Shown: positions 15,723-24,110, numbered from the stretch's first letter. The stretch: 26,739 nucleotides of DNA from Lactobacillus helveticus DSM 20075 = CGMCC 1.1877 (GCF_000160855.1 NZ_GG700755.1:136168-162906); one strand, 5' to 3'. Numbers and translations: made by a program. Notes: generated from the sequence alone by a model not told the origin.

Positions 15723-17018
15723 TTATCTGCCTCCGAAAAGCATCCGCCAAATTCTCACAAAGAAGTTAACCTTACCATTTGCGGCAAGTGCCTTAGCTTT
15801 TACATTCATTCCGTTAGGATTTGATAATGAAACAATCTTTTCATTGCCAGATTTAAATTGATAATTGCCAACTACTTGACCTTTAGTAATTGGTGCTTCG
15901 ATTGTTTGCTTGTTTAATTTAGCTACTAAAGTCTTGCCATCAGCAGGATCCCAAATAGTGGTCTTTTCCTTAAGACCTAAATTAGTAGTAGCGTTATCTC
16001 CATCAGTTACCTTGATGTTTTTGACACCAGCCATTTGACTGCCTGCATTAAAAGTTACAGGACGATACTTAGTGAAGACATAGTTCATTAACTTCTTAGT
16101 TTGCATAAAACGTGCAGGATCAGTACCATCCTTATGACGTGCACCCATGACTACAGTGATTAAACGCGCACCAGCATGATTAACAGTTCCGATAAAGCAA
16201 GCACCTGCAGCGTCAGTGGTACCAGTCTTCAAGCCATCTACTGGGTATGCTTGGTCATATTGAGAAAGACCTTTTAGCATCCAATTAAAGTTAGCCATCT
16301 TAGTAGTATGACCTTGGTCTTTGAAATCTAAATGAGCTAACTTAGTAGTATCTAAGACTTCAGGGAAATCTTGAATTAAGTTTTGACCTACAATTGCCAT
16401 ATCCTTAGCTGACATGGAATTTTCAGCATTTTTATTTACACCAGGATATGCATCCTTGCCTACATTGCCATTTGGCAAACCACAAGCAGTGTAAATTTTC
16501 GCATCTTTAATGCCCCATTTCTTTACTTGGGAACGCATTTGATCAATGAATGCCTTTTGTGAACCAGCAATAGTTTGCCCAAGAAGCATGGCAGCACCAT
16601 TAGCTGATTCGATCAAAGTTGCTTGATACAGCTGCTTAATTGTATAAGAATGACCCATCTTAAGAGGAACATTTGAGTATTCAGCATTGTTAGCTACCTT
16701 CACAATAGAAGCAGTAGGCTTAACTTTTTGATCCCAAGCTAATTTTTGATTCTTAATTGCATTTAACGTTAAGTAAACTGTCATCAGCTTAGTCATAGAA
16801 GCAATTGGCAATGTTTTATCCGCATTTTTTGCATACAAAACTTGTCCACTATTACTATCAATAGCAATTGCTGACTTAACATTTAATTTCACTTGATCTG
16901 TTTGGTAATTAGCCACATCTGCTTTAGCAGGTGCAGAAAATGTTGCACCACACGATACTAATGAAATAAGAGCAACGAGACTGATAACAGCTCGTTTTAT
17001 CTTTTTACTAAAAAACAT
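15723..17018 (-). CDS. dacA: D-alanyl-D-alanine carboxypeptidase (PBP5-type)
   Basis: The product has 431 residues when started at 17018, where AGGACGG stands seven bases before the ATG. The longer frame to 17096 has no signal and would cover the promoter. A signal peptide (about 1-33, AKA-D) is followed by the S11 peptidase domain with SMTK (Ser74, Lys77), SAN (138-140) and KTG (264-266), then a PBP5 C-terminal beta domain and a short amphipathic anchor (FFVRIWRMLFGGR). The enzyme trims the terminal D-Ala from peptidoglycan pentapeptides at the outer membrane face and so controls cross-linking. The operon continues into nnrD. Confidence 0.93.
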   Translation of the reverse strand: MFFSKKIKRAVISLVALISLVSCGATFSAPAKADVANYQTDQVKLNVKSAIAIDSNSGQVLYAKNADKTLPIASMTKLMTVYLTLNAIKNQKLAWDQKVKPTASIVKVANNAEYSNVPLKMGHSYTIKQLYQATLIESANGAAMLLGQTIAGSQKAFIDQMRSQVKKWGIKDAKIYTACGLPNGNVGKDAYPGVNKNAENSMSAKDMAIVGQNLIQDFPEVLDTTKLAHLDFKDQGHTTKMANFNWMLKGLSQYDQAYPVDGLKTGTTDAAGACFIGTVNHAGARLITVVMGARHKDGTDPARFMQTKKLMNYVFTKYRPVTFNAGSQMAGVKNIKVTDGDNATTNLGLKEKTTIWDPADGKTLVAKLNKQTIEAPITKGQVVGNYQFKSGNEKIVSLSNPNGMNVKAKALAANGKVNFFVRIWRMLFGGR

Positions 17019-17064
17019 GAAACCCGTCCTTTTGAATAATAAAGTATATTTATGGTTACATTTT

Positions 17065-17078
17065 ACCAAATATTTGGT
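17065..17078. promoter_or_regulatory. Perfect 14-bp palindrome between dacA and tRNA-Leu
   Basis: ACCAAATATTTGGT is a perfect palindrome 47 bases upstream of the dacA start codon and 28 bases upstream of the tRNA gene, where both promoters must lie. It could be an operator or overlap both promoters. No regulator is assigned. Confidence 0.3.
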
Positions 17079-17105
17079 ATTATTATTCATGTACATGAGA
17101 AAAAT

Positions 17106-17189
17106 GCCCGCTTGGCGGAATTGGCAGACGCGCAGCGTTCAGGTCGCTGTTCAGGTGACTGAGTGAAGGTTCGAATCCTTTAGCGGGCA
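17106..17189 (+). tRNA. tRNA-Leu (anticodon CAG)
   Basis: A complete class II tRNA of 84 bases. The acceptor stem is GCCCGCT/AGCGGGC with discriminator A. The D-arm is GGCGGAATTGGCAGACGC, the anticodon loop TTCAGGT gives CAG, a long variable arm follows (TTCAG/CTGAG), and the T-arm contains GGTTCGAATCC. The CCA end is not encoded. It reads CUG leucine codons. Confidence 0.95.
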
Positions 17190-17194
17190 TAAGT

Positions 17195-17225
17195 AAAGAC
17201 CTAGCAGTATTTGCTAGGTCTTTTT
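17195..17225 (+). terminator. Terminator after tRNA-Leu
   Basis: A perfect 12-bp stem (AAAGACCTAGCA / TGCTAGGTCTTT) has a 5-base loop and a following T-run. It lies five bases after the tRNA. Confidence 0.9.
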
Positions 17226-17317
17226 GCTATAATCAAAAAATCACTGCATATTACTATCACCGTCACTTGCTGTATAATTATAAGTAAGCAATAGCAAATA
17301 GAAATGAGGCTATTATT

Positions 17318-17626
17318 ATGCAAAAAAGATTAACTAAATCACCTGATAAAATTTTAGCTGGTGTATTTGGCGGTATCGCTAATTACTTCGGTTTTGATCC
17401 AGCTTGGGTAAGAATTATCGGTGCAGCTATAATTCTGTTCACTGGTATTTTCCCTGGCATCGCACTTTACATCATTGCCGCAATGGTAATGCCAGAACCT
17501 GGTGCATCATCCCCTAAAGCTGAAAAACACGACACAGATTATCAAACTGGTCGTCCTAACAGTATGGATGGTGATTTTACCAAAACAAATGATGAAAAAG
17601 AATCAGATTCCAAAGACAATGAATAA
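17318..17626 (+). CDS. PspC-domain membrane protein
   Basis: The product has 102 residues. The PspC domain fills residues 1-62: KRLTKSPDKILAGVFGGIAN followed by YFGFDPAWVRI and a hydrophobic helix pair up to YIIAAMVMPEP. The rest is a polar, acidic tail. In Gram-positives such short PspC proteins are linked with envelope stress (LiaF/PspC-type systems). No partner gene is next to it. GAGG lies about ten bases before the ATG, a TATAAT at 17273-17278 may serve as its -10 box, and a strong terminator follows. Confidence 0.85.
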   Translation: MQKRLTKSPDKILAGVFGGIANYFGFDPAWVRIIGAAIILFTGIFPGIALYIIAAMVMPEPGASSPKAEKHDTDYQTGRPNSMDGDFTKTNDEKESDSKDNE

Positions 17627-17628
17627 CT

Positions 17629-17670
17629 AAAAAGCGAGGAAGTTGCTTAAAACAGCTTCCTCGCTTTTTT
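17629..17670 (+). terminator. Terminator after the PspC gene
   Basis: AAAAAGCGAGGAAG pairs with CTTCCTCGCTTTTT, the stem continues inward with GTTG/CAGC, and TTTTTT follows. It lies three bases after the stop codon. It may also end minus-strand transcription. Confidence 0.9.
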
Positions 17671-17686
17671 TAACATTAATTTTATT

Positions 17687-17947
17687 CTACATGTGCAATG
17701 GCTTAACTTCTGGTCTAAATAGCAAAACATGAGTTGAACCACCAAAATGGAACATCCCTAGCTGATCGCCTTTGTTAACATGTTGACCAATCCGCACGGT
17801 AATTTCATTGTTAGAAACATCATCCATGCCAACAGCAACAAAGCACATCAAACCAATCTTAGGATTATCGGCCTGAATGAAGATCACTGCTCTAGTAGCA
17901 GTCGATGTCAAGAATGCCTGAGAATTATTTGCGGCAACCTTATCATA
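17687..17947 (-). pseudogene. Phosphatidylserine decarboxylase, C-terminal remnant
   Basis: The frame reads YDKVAANNSQAFL, then TRAVIFIQADNPKIGLMCFV, and later GQHVNKGDQLGMFHFGGSTH with the GST motif where the family self-cleaves to form its pyruvoyl group, before ending at 17687. Only about the last 85 residues remain. The normal protein has about 200-300 residues and an N-terminal half that is absent. At its upstream end the sequence changes abruptly into the start of another gene (17944-17976), so this is a deletion scar. A TTG at 17911 could start a short product, but it would lack most of the enzyme. Confidence 0.8.
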
Positions 17948-17976
17948 TCAATGGCGATTAATTTAATATCTTTCAT
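17942..17976 (-). pseudogene. HAD-superfamily hydrolase, first codons only
   Basis: ATG at 17976 begins MKDIKLIAIDM, matching the start of Cof-type HAD phosphatases, which usually continue DGTLL. Here it joins the phosphatidylserine decarboxylase remnant out of frame and stops after about 22 codons. A GAG ribosome binding site remains upstream. Between 17977 and 18089 I see only AT-rich sequence without a supported feature. Confidence 0.55.
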
Positions 17977-18089
17977 ATTTTACTCGTTTATATTTTTATT
18001 ACTTTGGCTATTTATCGATTATGTATTTAACTCTAATTCTATCATTTATATTTTTTCAATTATTGAAAAACATTTTATTTTAAATTCTT

Positions 18090-18124
18090 GAAAAAATTTT
18101 GCCAACTTTTTGCGTATTAGATTG
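18090..18124 (+). repeat. Short diverged repeat, also at 24842-24878
   Basis: About 35 bases (AAAAAATTTTGCC, then TTTTTGCGTATTAGAT) closely match 24842-24878 (AAAAAATTTTACC, then TTTTTTGTGTATTAGAT). In both places an Rpn C-terminal remnant follows, so this is probably the shared upstream region of a gene family. Confidence 0.5.
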
Positions 18125-18474
18125 ATGACATTATAATAAATGCTAAAGGAAAGCCTAACGGTGAAAGCAAAGACATGTTAGGCTTAGTCGATTTGATCAA
18201 TGATCGTCCAGTGCATTTAAACAAATACTTTGACTGGGCACAAAAGAAAATTAAGGAATTAAATGATGATTCAAAATGGAAGGACAAGATTATGGACTAT
18301 GAGACAAGACTTTTAGAAGGGAAAGAAGAAGCTACAATTGCTGGTCTTAAGAAGTTGATTGCTGCTTTAAGAGACTTTGGTGGAACCAATCAGCAAATTC
18401 TACATCGATTAGAGATTGATTATGGTGATCAGTTCACTAAAAAGGAATTAGAAAACTTCATGAAACAAGCTTAA
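18121..18474 (+). pseudogene. Rpn-family protein, C-terminal remnant
   Basis: The open frame from 18121 reads IDDIIINAKGKPNGES, then MLGLVDLINDRPVHLNKYFD, then a charged helical tail with KMDYETRLLEGKEEATIAG-like sequence and an end at FTKKELENFMKQA. The last part resembles the tail of the broken Rpn gene at 11946 (ATFSKSELKKLML). The nuclease core (D-ExQ) is missing, and an upstream-type repeat is joined directly to the middle of the gene, so most of the 5' half was deleted. A short protein from ATG 18175 is possible but unlikely to be functional. Confidence 0.7.
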
Positions 18475-18491
18475 CCAATAATTTGCAAACA

Positions 18492-18526
18492 AAAAGTCGT
18501 TACTCACTTTTGAGCAACGACTTTTA
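18492..18526. terminator. Bidirectional terminator
   Basis: AAAAGTCGTTACTCA and TGAGCAACGACTTTT form a 15-bp stem with one mismatch and a 4-base loop, with T-rich flanks on both strands. It lies between the Rpn remnant and the decayed DsbA-like gene. Confidence 0.8.
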
Positions 18527-18534
18527 TTATTAAC

Positions 18535-19183
18535 TTACTTTTCTTCTGCCTTAACTTTTTCTAACGCCTGTACAAATACTTCATATGGTTATGCACCGCT
18601 GATTGCATATTTATGTTGATCACAAAGAATGGCGCACCTTGAATGCCTAATTGCTGTGCTTCAACTTCATCCCCAACAACTTGGCGTTCATATTGATCAG
18701 AAGCAAAAATTTTTTCTACTTCATCTTTATCAAGACCAGCTTCAACTGCAGCTGCAGTCAACACGTCTTTATCCGCAATTGATTTTCCATCTGTGAAGTA
18801 TACCTTGTAAAAACGATTGATTACTCTTTCCACCAAGTCACGATCATTTTTACTCTCAGCTAACTTGATCAAACGGTGAGCACCCATCGTATTAGTAGGT
18901 AACTTTATCTAAATGAAATTCCAAAACTTCACCAGCAGCCATTTATGAGATGTACGCCATCTTCTGCTTAGCATCTGCTTCAAGTTCTTTCTTGCCACTA
19001 GTAAAGTGATTGATATAGTCTCCACTTTTAGCAGTCTTAGCTTCCATTGGATTCAATTGAAATGACTTAAGTTCCAACTTAGTATCATCGTAGAATGCCA
19101 ACTTCCTTCATGGCCTTCTTCATTCTAGTTGAGCCAATGTAGCAAAATGGGCATGCAATATCTGACCAGTATTTAATTTCCAT
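18535..19183 (-). pseudogene. DsbA/FrnE-like thiol oxidoreductase, heavily decayed
   Basis: The start ATG at 19183 has a good GAGG site and lies 11 bases after trxB. The first frame reads MEIKYWSDIACPFCYIGSTR with the CPFC redox motif of the DsbA/FrnE family. Lesions along the gene are an extra base near 19093, an in-frame TAA near 18948 (ISQ to stop), loss of two bases near 18893, a one-base loss near 18618 and a further TAA near 18591. The longest surviving stretch is GAHRLIKLAESKNDRDLVER through QQLGIQGAPFFVIN, the helical insert and cis-Pro region. Intact members catalyse disulfide exchange. At least five lesions mean long-standing decay. Confidence 0.85.
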
Positions 19184-19194
19184 CTTCTACCTCA

Positions 19195-20118
19195 TTAATC
19201 AGTTAATTCGCTAATATATTCGAAGGCGTTTTGCCCGGCAATACCACCATCACCAACAGCTGTTACAATTTGACGCAATTTCTTTTGACGAACATCACCA
19301 ACAGCATAAATTCCAGGAACTGTGGTTTCCATTTGATCATTAGTGATAATCCAGCCTTGATCATCGGTAATCTTTAATTCCTTAAAAGGTTCACTGTTTG
19401 GCACATTACCGATGTAAATGAAGACACCTGAAGCATCAATCACTTTATCTTCGTCAGTCTTCTTATTGTGTACCTTAACACCAGTGACTTTGTTTTCATC
19501 GCCAACAATTTCTACTGGAACACTGTCCCAAGTAAATTCCATCTTAGGATTCTTGAAGGCACGTGTTTGCAATACCCTTTCAGCACGAAGTTGATCACGA
19601 CGGTGAATTACATCGACATCCTTAGCCAAATTTGCTAAGTAAAGTCCTTCAGAAATGGCGGAATCACCACCACCTACGACAGCAACATTTTCATCTTTGA
19701 AAAATGCACCGTCGCAGACAGCACAGTAAGAAACGCCTCTGCCGCTATATTCTTCTTCACCAGGAATACCGAGCTTACGATTAGTTGAACCAGTCGCAAT
19801 AATTACTGCCTTAGCTGTGATATCTTCTGGATCCATCTTAACGATGCGTTTTTGACCATCTAATTCAATCTTTTGCACATCGCCATAGACAAATTCAACG
19901 CCTTGTTTAGTAGCACTCTTGTACATTTTTTCGCCCAAATCTGGTCCCATAATTGATGGAAAACCTGGGTAGTTTTCAACTTCAGCAGTATTATTCATTT
20001 GACCGCCATAAACTCCACGATCAATCATTGCAACCTTCAAATTAGCTCTAGCTCCATACATTGCGGCAGTCATACCACCAGGACCTGCACCAATTACAAC
20101 TAAATCATATTCTTTCAT
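19195..20118 (-). CDS. trxB: Thioredoxin-disulfide reductase
   Basis: The product has 307 residues. It is a flavoprotein that passes electrons from NADPH to thioredoxin in the cytosol. FAD-binding GAGPGG lies at 10-15, the redox pair is CAVC (Cys132, Cys135), the NADPH motif is GGGDSA (149-154), and the C-terminal FAD motif is GIYAVGDVRQ. GAGG stands before the ATG at 20118. Its promoter carries the same dyad found in front of the ArsR-type operon upstream, suggesting control by that regulator. It is followed by the decayed DsbA-like gene. Confidence 0.95.
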   Translation of the reverse strand: MKEYDLVVIGAGPGGMTAAMYGARANLKVAMIDRGVYGGQMNNTAEVENYPGFPSIMGPDLGEKMYKSATKQGVEFVYGDVQKIELDGQKRIVKMDPEDITAKAVIIATGSTNRKLGIPGEEEYSGRGVSYCAVCDGAFFKDENVAVVGGGDSAISEGLYLANLAKDVDVIHRRDQLRAERVLQTRAFKNPKMEFTWDSVPVEIVGDENKVTGVKVHNKKTDEDKVIDASGVFIYIGNVPNSEPFKELKITDDQGWIITNDQMETTVPGIYAVGDVRQKKLRQIVTAVGDGGIAGQNAFEYISELTD

Positions 20119-20181
20119 CGTTATTACCTCGTTAAGTTTTATCCTAAACAGTTATTCTACAAATTTGTTGAACTATATATT

Positions 20182-20209
20182 ATAGTATCACTAACTTTTT
20201 GTAAGTCAA
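20182..20209 (-). promoter_or_regulatory. Promoter and putative ArsR-type operator of trxB
   Basis: On the minus strand TTGACT (-35, 20209-20204) and TACTAT (-10, 20187-20182) are 16 bases apart. The spacer and -35 form the dyad ACTTAC-AAAAA-GTTAGT. An almost identical arrangement lies at 21396-21423, so a shared repressor site is likely. A regulator bound here would block RNA polymerase. Confidence 0.65.
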
Positions 20210-20232
20210 CTACTTAGCTAAAAAAATTAAAT

Positions 20233-20883
20233 CTACTTCGTAGCTTTTTCATTTTGCCACTCAGCTACACTATGGTTAAAGACACTAACACGCTTGTAAC
20301 CCTTAGCCTTCAGCTTTTTACCAACACAGTCTGCATAGCCACATAGACGTCCGCGACAATAAACCATCACATCTTGATTTGGCTTAAATGGCAAATTTTC
20401 AAAATCAATTTCATTAAATGGAATATTATGAGCTCCAGGCAAATGAACATTGTTAAATTCATCGGTCGGACGCAAATCTAATATATATGTCGTTGCCATA
20501 TTTTGATTTTTCAAATCTGATATTTCAGTTTGTGGCAACGTATCATACGATTTCTCAAGATTTCGCATTTCTGGCAATGATTTTTCGGCTAAATTCGTCA
20601 GCAATACTAGCAATTGACTTACCTGTTCATTGGCTAATGCATAAAAAACAAAATTTTTGCTTTTTTCCTCTTTAACTAAATTTGCCTGCTTTAATATTTG
20701 CAAATTCTTAGAGGTGGTACCAACGCTAATATTAATTGCCTTCGCGATCTCCTCCACAGATTTTGGGCCTTGGTCCAAAATGAAAATAATTTTCAAACGA
20801 GTCAGATTGCTGACGGCTTTACCGATGCGCAGCACTTGATCAAAAGCATTATTCTGATAGGTAATTGCTGGATTATCTTGCAT
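20233..20883 (-). CDS. ArsR-family regulator fused to a rhodanese domain
   Basis: The product has 216 residues. Residues about 14-100 form an ArsR winged helix (LTRLKIIFILDQGPKSVEEI, AINISVGTTSKNLQILKQAN). Residues about 125-216 form a rhodanese domain with DLRPTDEF, HLPGAHNIP and the loop YCRGRLCGYADC. Cys176 is the expected catalytic Cys, with Cys181 and Cys186 nearby. Such fusions sense reactive sulfur, oxidant or metal stress through cysteines. The gene overlaps the thioredoxin-like gene by 11 bases. A strong ribosome binding site (AGGTGAAGGAG) precedes the start. It probably regulates its own operon and trxB. Confidence 0.85.
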   Translation of the reverse strand: MQDNPAITYQNNAFDQVLRIGKAVSNLTRLKIIFILDQGPKSVEEIAKAINISVGTTSKNLQILKQANLVKEEKSKNFVFYALANEQVSQLLVLLTNLAEKSLPEMRNLEKSYDTLPQTEISDLKNQNMATTYILDLRPTDEFNNVHLPGAHNIPFNEIDFENLPFKPNQDVMVYCRGRLCGYADCVGKKLKAKGYKRVSVFNHSVAEWQNEKATK

Positions 20884-21214
20884 GCTCCTTCACCTCTTTT
20901 GATTTTAACGCACTAAAGTAATAATCAAATAATGTTTTGAACTGATTGCGATCTAAAAATTTATTAAATTGATCAACTTTATGTCCGTTCTTAATCAAGA
21001 CAATGCTAGGTGCTGACCAAACTGCAAATTTAGTAGCCAATTTCGGTTTTTCATTTACATTTATTTCGTAAAAATGCACCGCATCGCCAACTATTTGAGC
21101 AAATTCTTTTACAACATTAGTTTCGCTATAACATTGAGCGCACCAATCATTGTCAAAATATAAAACTGCATTTCCTGGCATTATATCCAGATTATTTTTG
21201 ATCATCTTGGACAT
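20873..21214 (-). CDS. Thioredoxin-like protein
   Basis: The product has about 113 residues from ATG 21214. A thioredoxin fold is shown by VLYFDNDWCAQCYSETNVV (active pair Cys25, Cys28; the usual CGPC is CAQC), the central FYEINVNEKP strand and the cis-Pro region SAPSIVLIKNG. It presumably reduces protein disulfides and may use TrxB. The start is uncertain. The frame is open to 21271, but ribosome binding sites are weak at all ATGs, and translation may depend on coupling to the small ORF it overlaps. It overlaps the regulator gene downstream by 11 bases. Confidence 0.8.
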   Translation of the reverse strand: MSKMIKNNLDIMPGNAVLYFDNDWCAQCYSETNVVKEFAQIVGDAVHFYEINVNEKPKLATKFAVWSAPSIVLIKNGHKVDQFNKFLDRNQFKTLFDYYFSALKSKEVKEHAR

Positions 21215-21348
21215 TTTTCTTAGCTTTGCTCCAATCAATTTCACAGCCATCTGGACCACAAACACCTGCACTTAAGTAAGTTGTTGTCATCATTAAGAGA
21301 AGCAAAAGCTGATTGCAATTTCTTTTTGTCTTGATTCTTTTCAGTCAT
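21192..21348 (-). pseudogene. Small Cys-containing protein (about 51 residues), frameshifted
   Basis: The ATG at 21348, the first start after the operon promoter, reads MTEKNQDKKKLQSAFASLND. After a one-base excess near 21287 (GACAACAACT, expected GACAAAACT) the frame continues as TYLSAGVCGPDGCEIDWSKA and ends KKNVQDDQK at 21192. The CGPDGC motif and its place in a thiol-redox operon suggest a redox or metal-linked role, but I recognise no named family. The frameshift breaks it as written. Because the overlap with the thioredoxin-like start is 23 bases, the lesion could also affect translation of that gene. Confidence 0.55.
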
Positions 21349-21395
21349 TTTATTTTTTTCTTAAGTATTCTACGTTTTTGTTTAATTCCATAATC

Positions 21396-21423
21396 ATCAT
21401 ATCACTTACTTTTTATTAGTCAA
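21396..21423 (-). promoter_or_regulatory. Promoter and putative operator of the ArsR-thioredoxin operon
   Basis: On the minus strand TTGACT (-35, 21423-21418) and TATGAT (-10, 21401-21396) are 16 bases apart, with the dyad ACTAAT-AAAAA-GTAAGT between. It aligns base for base with the trxB promoter at 20182-20209: identical -35, spacing, A5 centre and AGTGATA edge. Autoregulation by the ArsR-rhodanese protein is inferred. Confidence 0.65.
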
Positions 21424-21434
21424 TATTTTTGTAC

Positions 21435-21458
21435 AAAAAAGCGATGCATTTGCATCGC
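21435..21458 (-). terminator. Terminator after the MucBP pseudogene
   Basis: GCGATGCA-TT-TGCATCGC is a perfect 8-bp stem, and the minus strand continues TTTTTT. It ends the transcript of the decayed surface-protein gene just upstream of the ArsR operon promoter. Confidence 0.85.
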
Positions 21459-21507
21459 TCTTCATTAGGGAAAAATGTTATCTAAAAATTATTGGCTTGA
21501 CCGAGGG

Positions 21508-24110
21508 CTACGGCGGTTCAACTGCTGCAGCTACATTTTCATTGTTGCTTTCGCCAATTTGTGGCAAAGTATGATGAATCTTGCCATTTGCATCAACGTA
21601 GCCAACTACATTGCCGTTATGATCAACTACTTCGCCGTTTGGCAAAATAGATTCGCCATTGCCTGGGGCAGTTTCACCAATTGGTTTGTAATTACTATTC
21701 TCACCATAAGGGCTTCTATTGTTTGACCAATTATTCATCGGTTTTAAAGCTGACGTATGCTTCTTGTTCTTGTGGTGACGACGTGGCGTTGGAACATCAG
21801 GTTCATCTGGCTCTGGAGTATTATCCTTTTCTGGAGTCTTTGGAGGTTCTGGAGTTGGTGTTGGCTGTGGAGTTGGATTATCTGGAGCTGGCGGTTGTGT
21901 ACTTTCCTTAATATAAGGGACATTCACATTTTGACTTGGATTCTTTGCCGGAGCAACTGGATCATTTGGTTTACCTTGTTCAGGTTTATATCCAGGAACA
22001 ACCAGAATTCTGCCATCAATCACTTTAGTTGGGTCATCAGGATCCGTTGGAAAAATCGGATGTTCAGCTCCAGGAATTGGTTGGTCATTTGAATCAACTG
22101 GAATGATATGTCCATTTGAAGCATAAGTTACAGTCTTAGTAATATCTTCTTCAGTAACTTTAGTTGCAGGAATATTCTTCACATCTGCATGATAACCATT
22201 AATTACCGGCGTATTGACTTACTTATAATCGATCTGACTTGGTTGCCACTTAGTAGAAGAAATAATGTTTCCAGTCACTCTATCAACCGTAATCGAACGT
22301 GTCAAAGTTACATTTTGAACATTATCAGACGGAGTTTGATCACCAGCACCTACATAATGAATGGTTTCCTTCACAGATTTAGAATAATCTACATCATTAT
22401 CTGTAACTTTCGGACTGTTTGGATCATTAGGATTAATTGGTTCACCAGGTTTTGCTGGATTGTCATGTGGATTATATGTAACCGTGCCATGCTTCATTAT
22501 TACTTCATAAACATGGTTATCGTTTTCTTTGGTAAATTCGCTGTGACCAGTTGAATCAGTGTAGCCATCTTTTACTAATACATAGCCTTCGTTTTCAAGC
22601 TTCTTGATTTCTGCAGTAGTTGTGTAGGTAATCTTTGTGCCAAATTTACCAGTTGGAGTAGCCGTATCAAGAATGGCATCGTTGTCATCTTGGTCGACAT
22701 AGTTAATTACGATGCGGCCATCGCCAATGATTGGAACATAAGGAACATCAGTATCCTTAGTTGGATTTTCTGGTGTTATTTTTTTGCCTGGATTCTTTGG
22801 ATTGTAGCCTGGAACTTCAGGTACACCTTCGTTTGGAAGCACCTTAGTTGGGTTCTTTGGATCGTTCTTGTATTCAGGTGTTGGAGCGCCGGGAATTGGC
22901 TTGCCATCTGGGCCTACTGGAACAATTTCACCAAGCTTGTGATATACAACATTAACTACAACATTACATTTGGATCTTTAACCATTACCTTTTGCCCTGG
23001 TACATATGCACCATTATTATCAACAGTAATGCCATTCTTATCTGCAACATAGCCTTTGGTACATCAACGTTGTTGTAAGTATGACTATCCCCATTGATTG
23101 GCTTGCCATCTTTCAAATTGAAGACAAAGTCGTTTTGTACATTTGATGGTTGAAGCTTCTTGCCTTCTTCATCAACAAAGTTGACTGTTTGACTGGTCTT
23201 GACTTCACTTTCAATTGGTGGAGTGTTCTTCTTGTAAACAGTCTTTGTTGGTTCAGTTGAATTCTGTGGCGTTACCTTAACAGTATTAGTCTCAGGATCT
23301 GGTGTTACACCTTCTGGTTGTTTATCTTTTGGTTCAATAGTCCAGCCGGTTGGAACTTGTGGACTATCCTGATTTAGCTCTACTTTAGTTTGATTATCTG
23401 GATCATTCTTATATGGAGTCTTTGGTACGCCTGGAATTGGGGTACCTTCTGGATCTACTGGAATAATGCCGGCAAGTTTGTCATAAATAACTGTGTCTTC
23501 TAGATTTCTTTGTACCTTGATTTGACCAGGAACAATATTAGTAACAGGTGCACCATCTTTGGTAGTCTTTTCAGCTACATAACCAATTTCAACTGGAACA
23601 TTGAAGTTATTGTATCTATCATCGTTGCCAACTAATTGCCACTTAGTAGTATATTCACCATCTGGCACTACCTTATTAGTAACTTCATCAACAGTGACTT
23701 GACGAATCCAATTTGATGATTGAACTGCATCTGGAGCAAGCTATTTGCCTTCTTTAGTTTGGTAATGCAAGGTTGAAGTAAATGTCTCAGTTAATTGATC
23801 AGGATTTACTCCATGCTTATCTGGAGTATTTGGATTTACCGGAATCATATTATGAGCCAAGTGAACAGTTACCGTCGTGTCTTGAGCAGGAATAGTTGTT
23901 GGAAGAGTACCATCAGTTCTTACATAGTGGTAGTGCTTCTTTTTCCAACCTTCGATGGCTTTATTGATATCATCTTGAGTGTACTTAACAGGTGTACCTT
24001 CATCTTGTTCACCTGAAGTCCAGCCTCCTGGCAAATTCTTGTCATCGGTATCATCGTGATAAATAACAGTTACAGTTGCTTGTTGAACATCTGGATTCTT
24101 AGCTTTATAA
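21508..24110 (-). pseudogene. MucBP-domain surface protein with degenerate LPxTG anchor, decayed
   Basis: About 867 codons of a large cell-surface protein lacking its N-terminus. Repeats contain motifs such as ATVTVIYHDDTD, IIPVDPEGTPIPG, IVPVGPDGKPIPG and IIPVDSNDQPIPG followed by NDPxNPTKV, typical of mucus-binding repeats. They are followed by a proline-rich wall-spanning stretch (PTPQPTPTPEPPKTP). Near the end the sorting signal reads LPQIGE (codons 21567-21550) instead of LPQTGE, and the hydrophobic anchor is replaced by 11 residues and a stop. Lesions are TAG at 23743-23741, one-base shifts near 23057 and 22970, and TAA at 22221-22219. The upstream end is fused to a cupin gene. Intact relatives bind mucus at the cell surface. 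Confidence 0.85.

Noticed and set aside
17318..17626. PspC protein as part of a Lia-type operon
   Set aside because: No histidine kinase, response regulator or LiaF-like gene is adjacent, and strong terminators flank it.
21681..22554. Several plus-strand open frames opposite the MucBP gene
   Set aside because: Their Trp/Leu/Ile-rich composition is the mirror of Pro/Asp/Asn-rich repeats on the other strand. No start signals.
21508..24110. CRISPR-like or tandem DNA repeats
   Set aside because: The repeated motifs are protein-level MucBP repeats with diverged DNA. No short direct repeats with regular spacers occur anywhere in the window.
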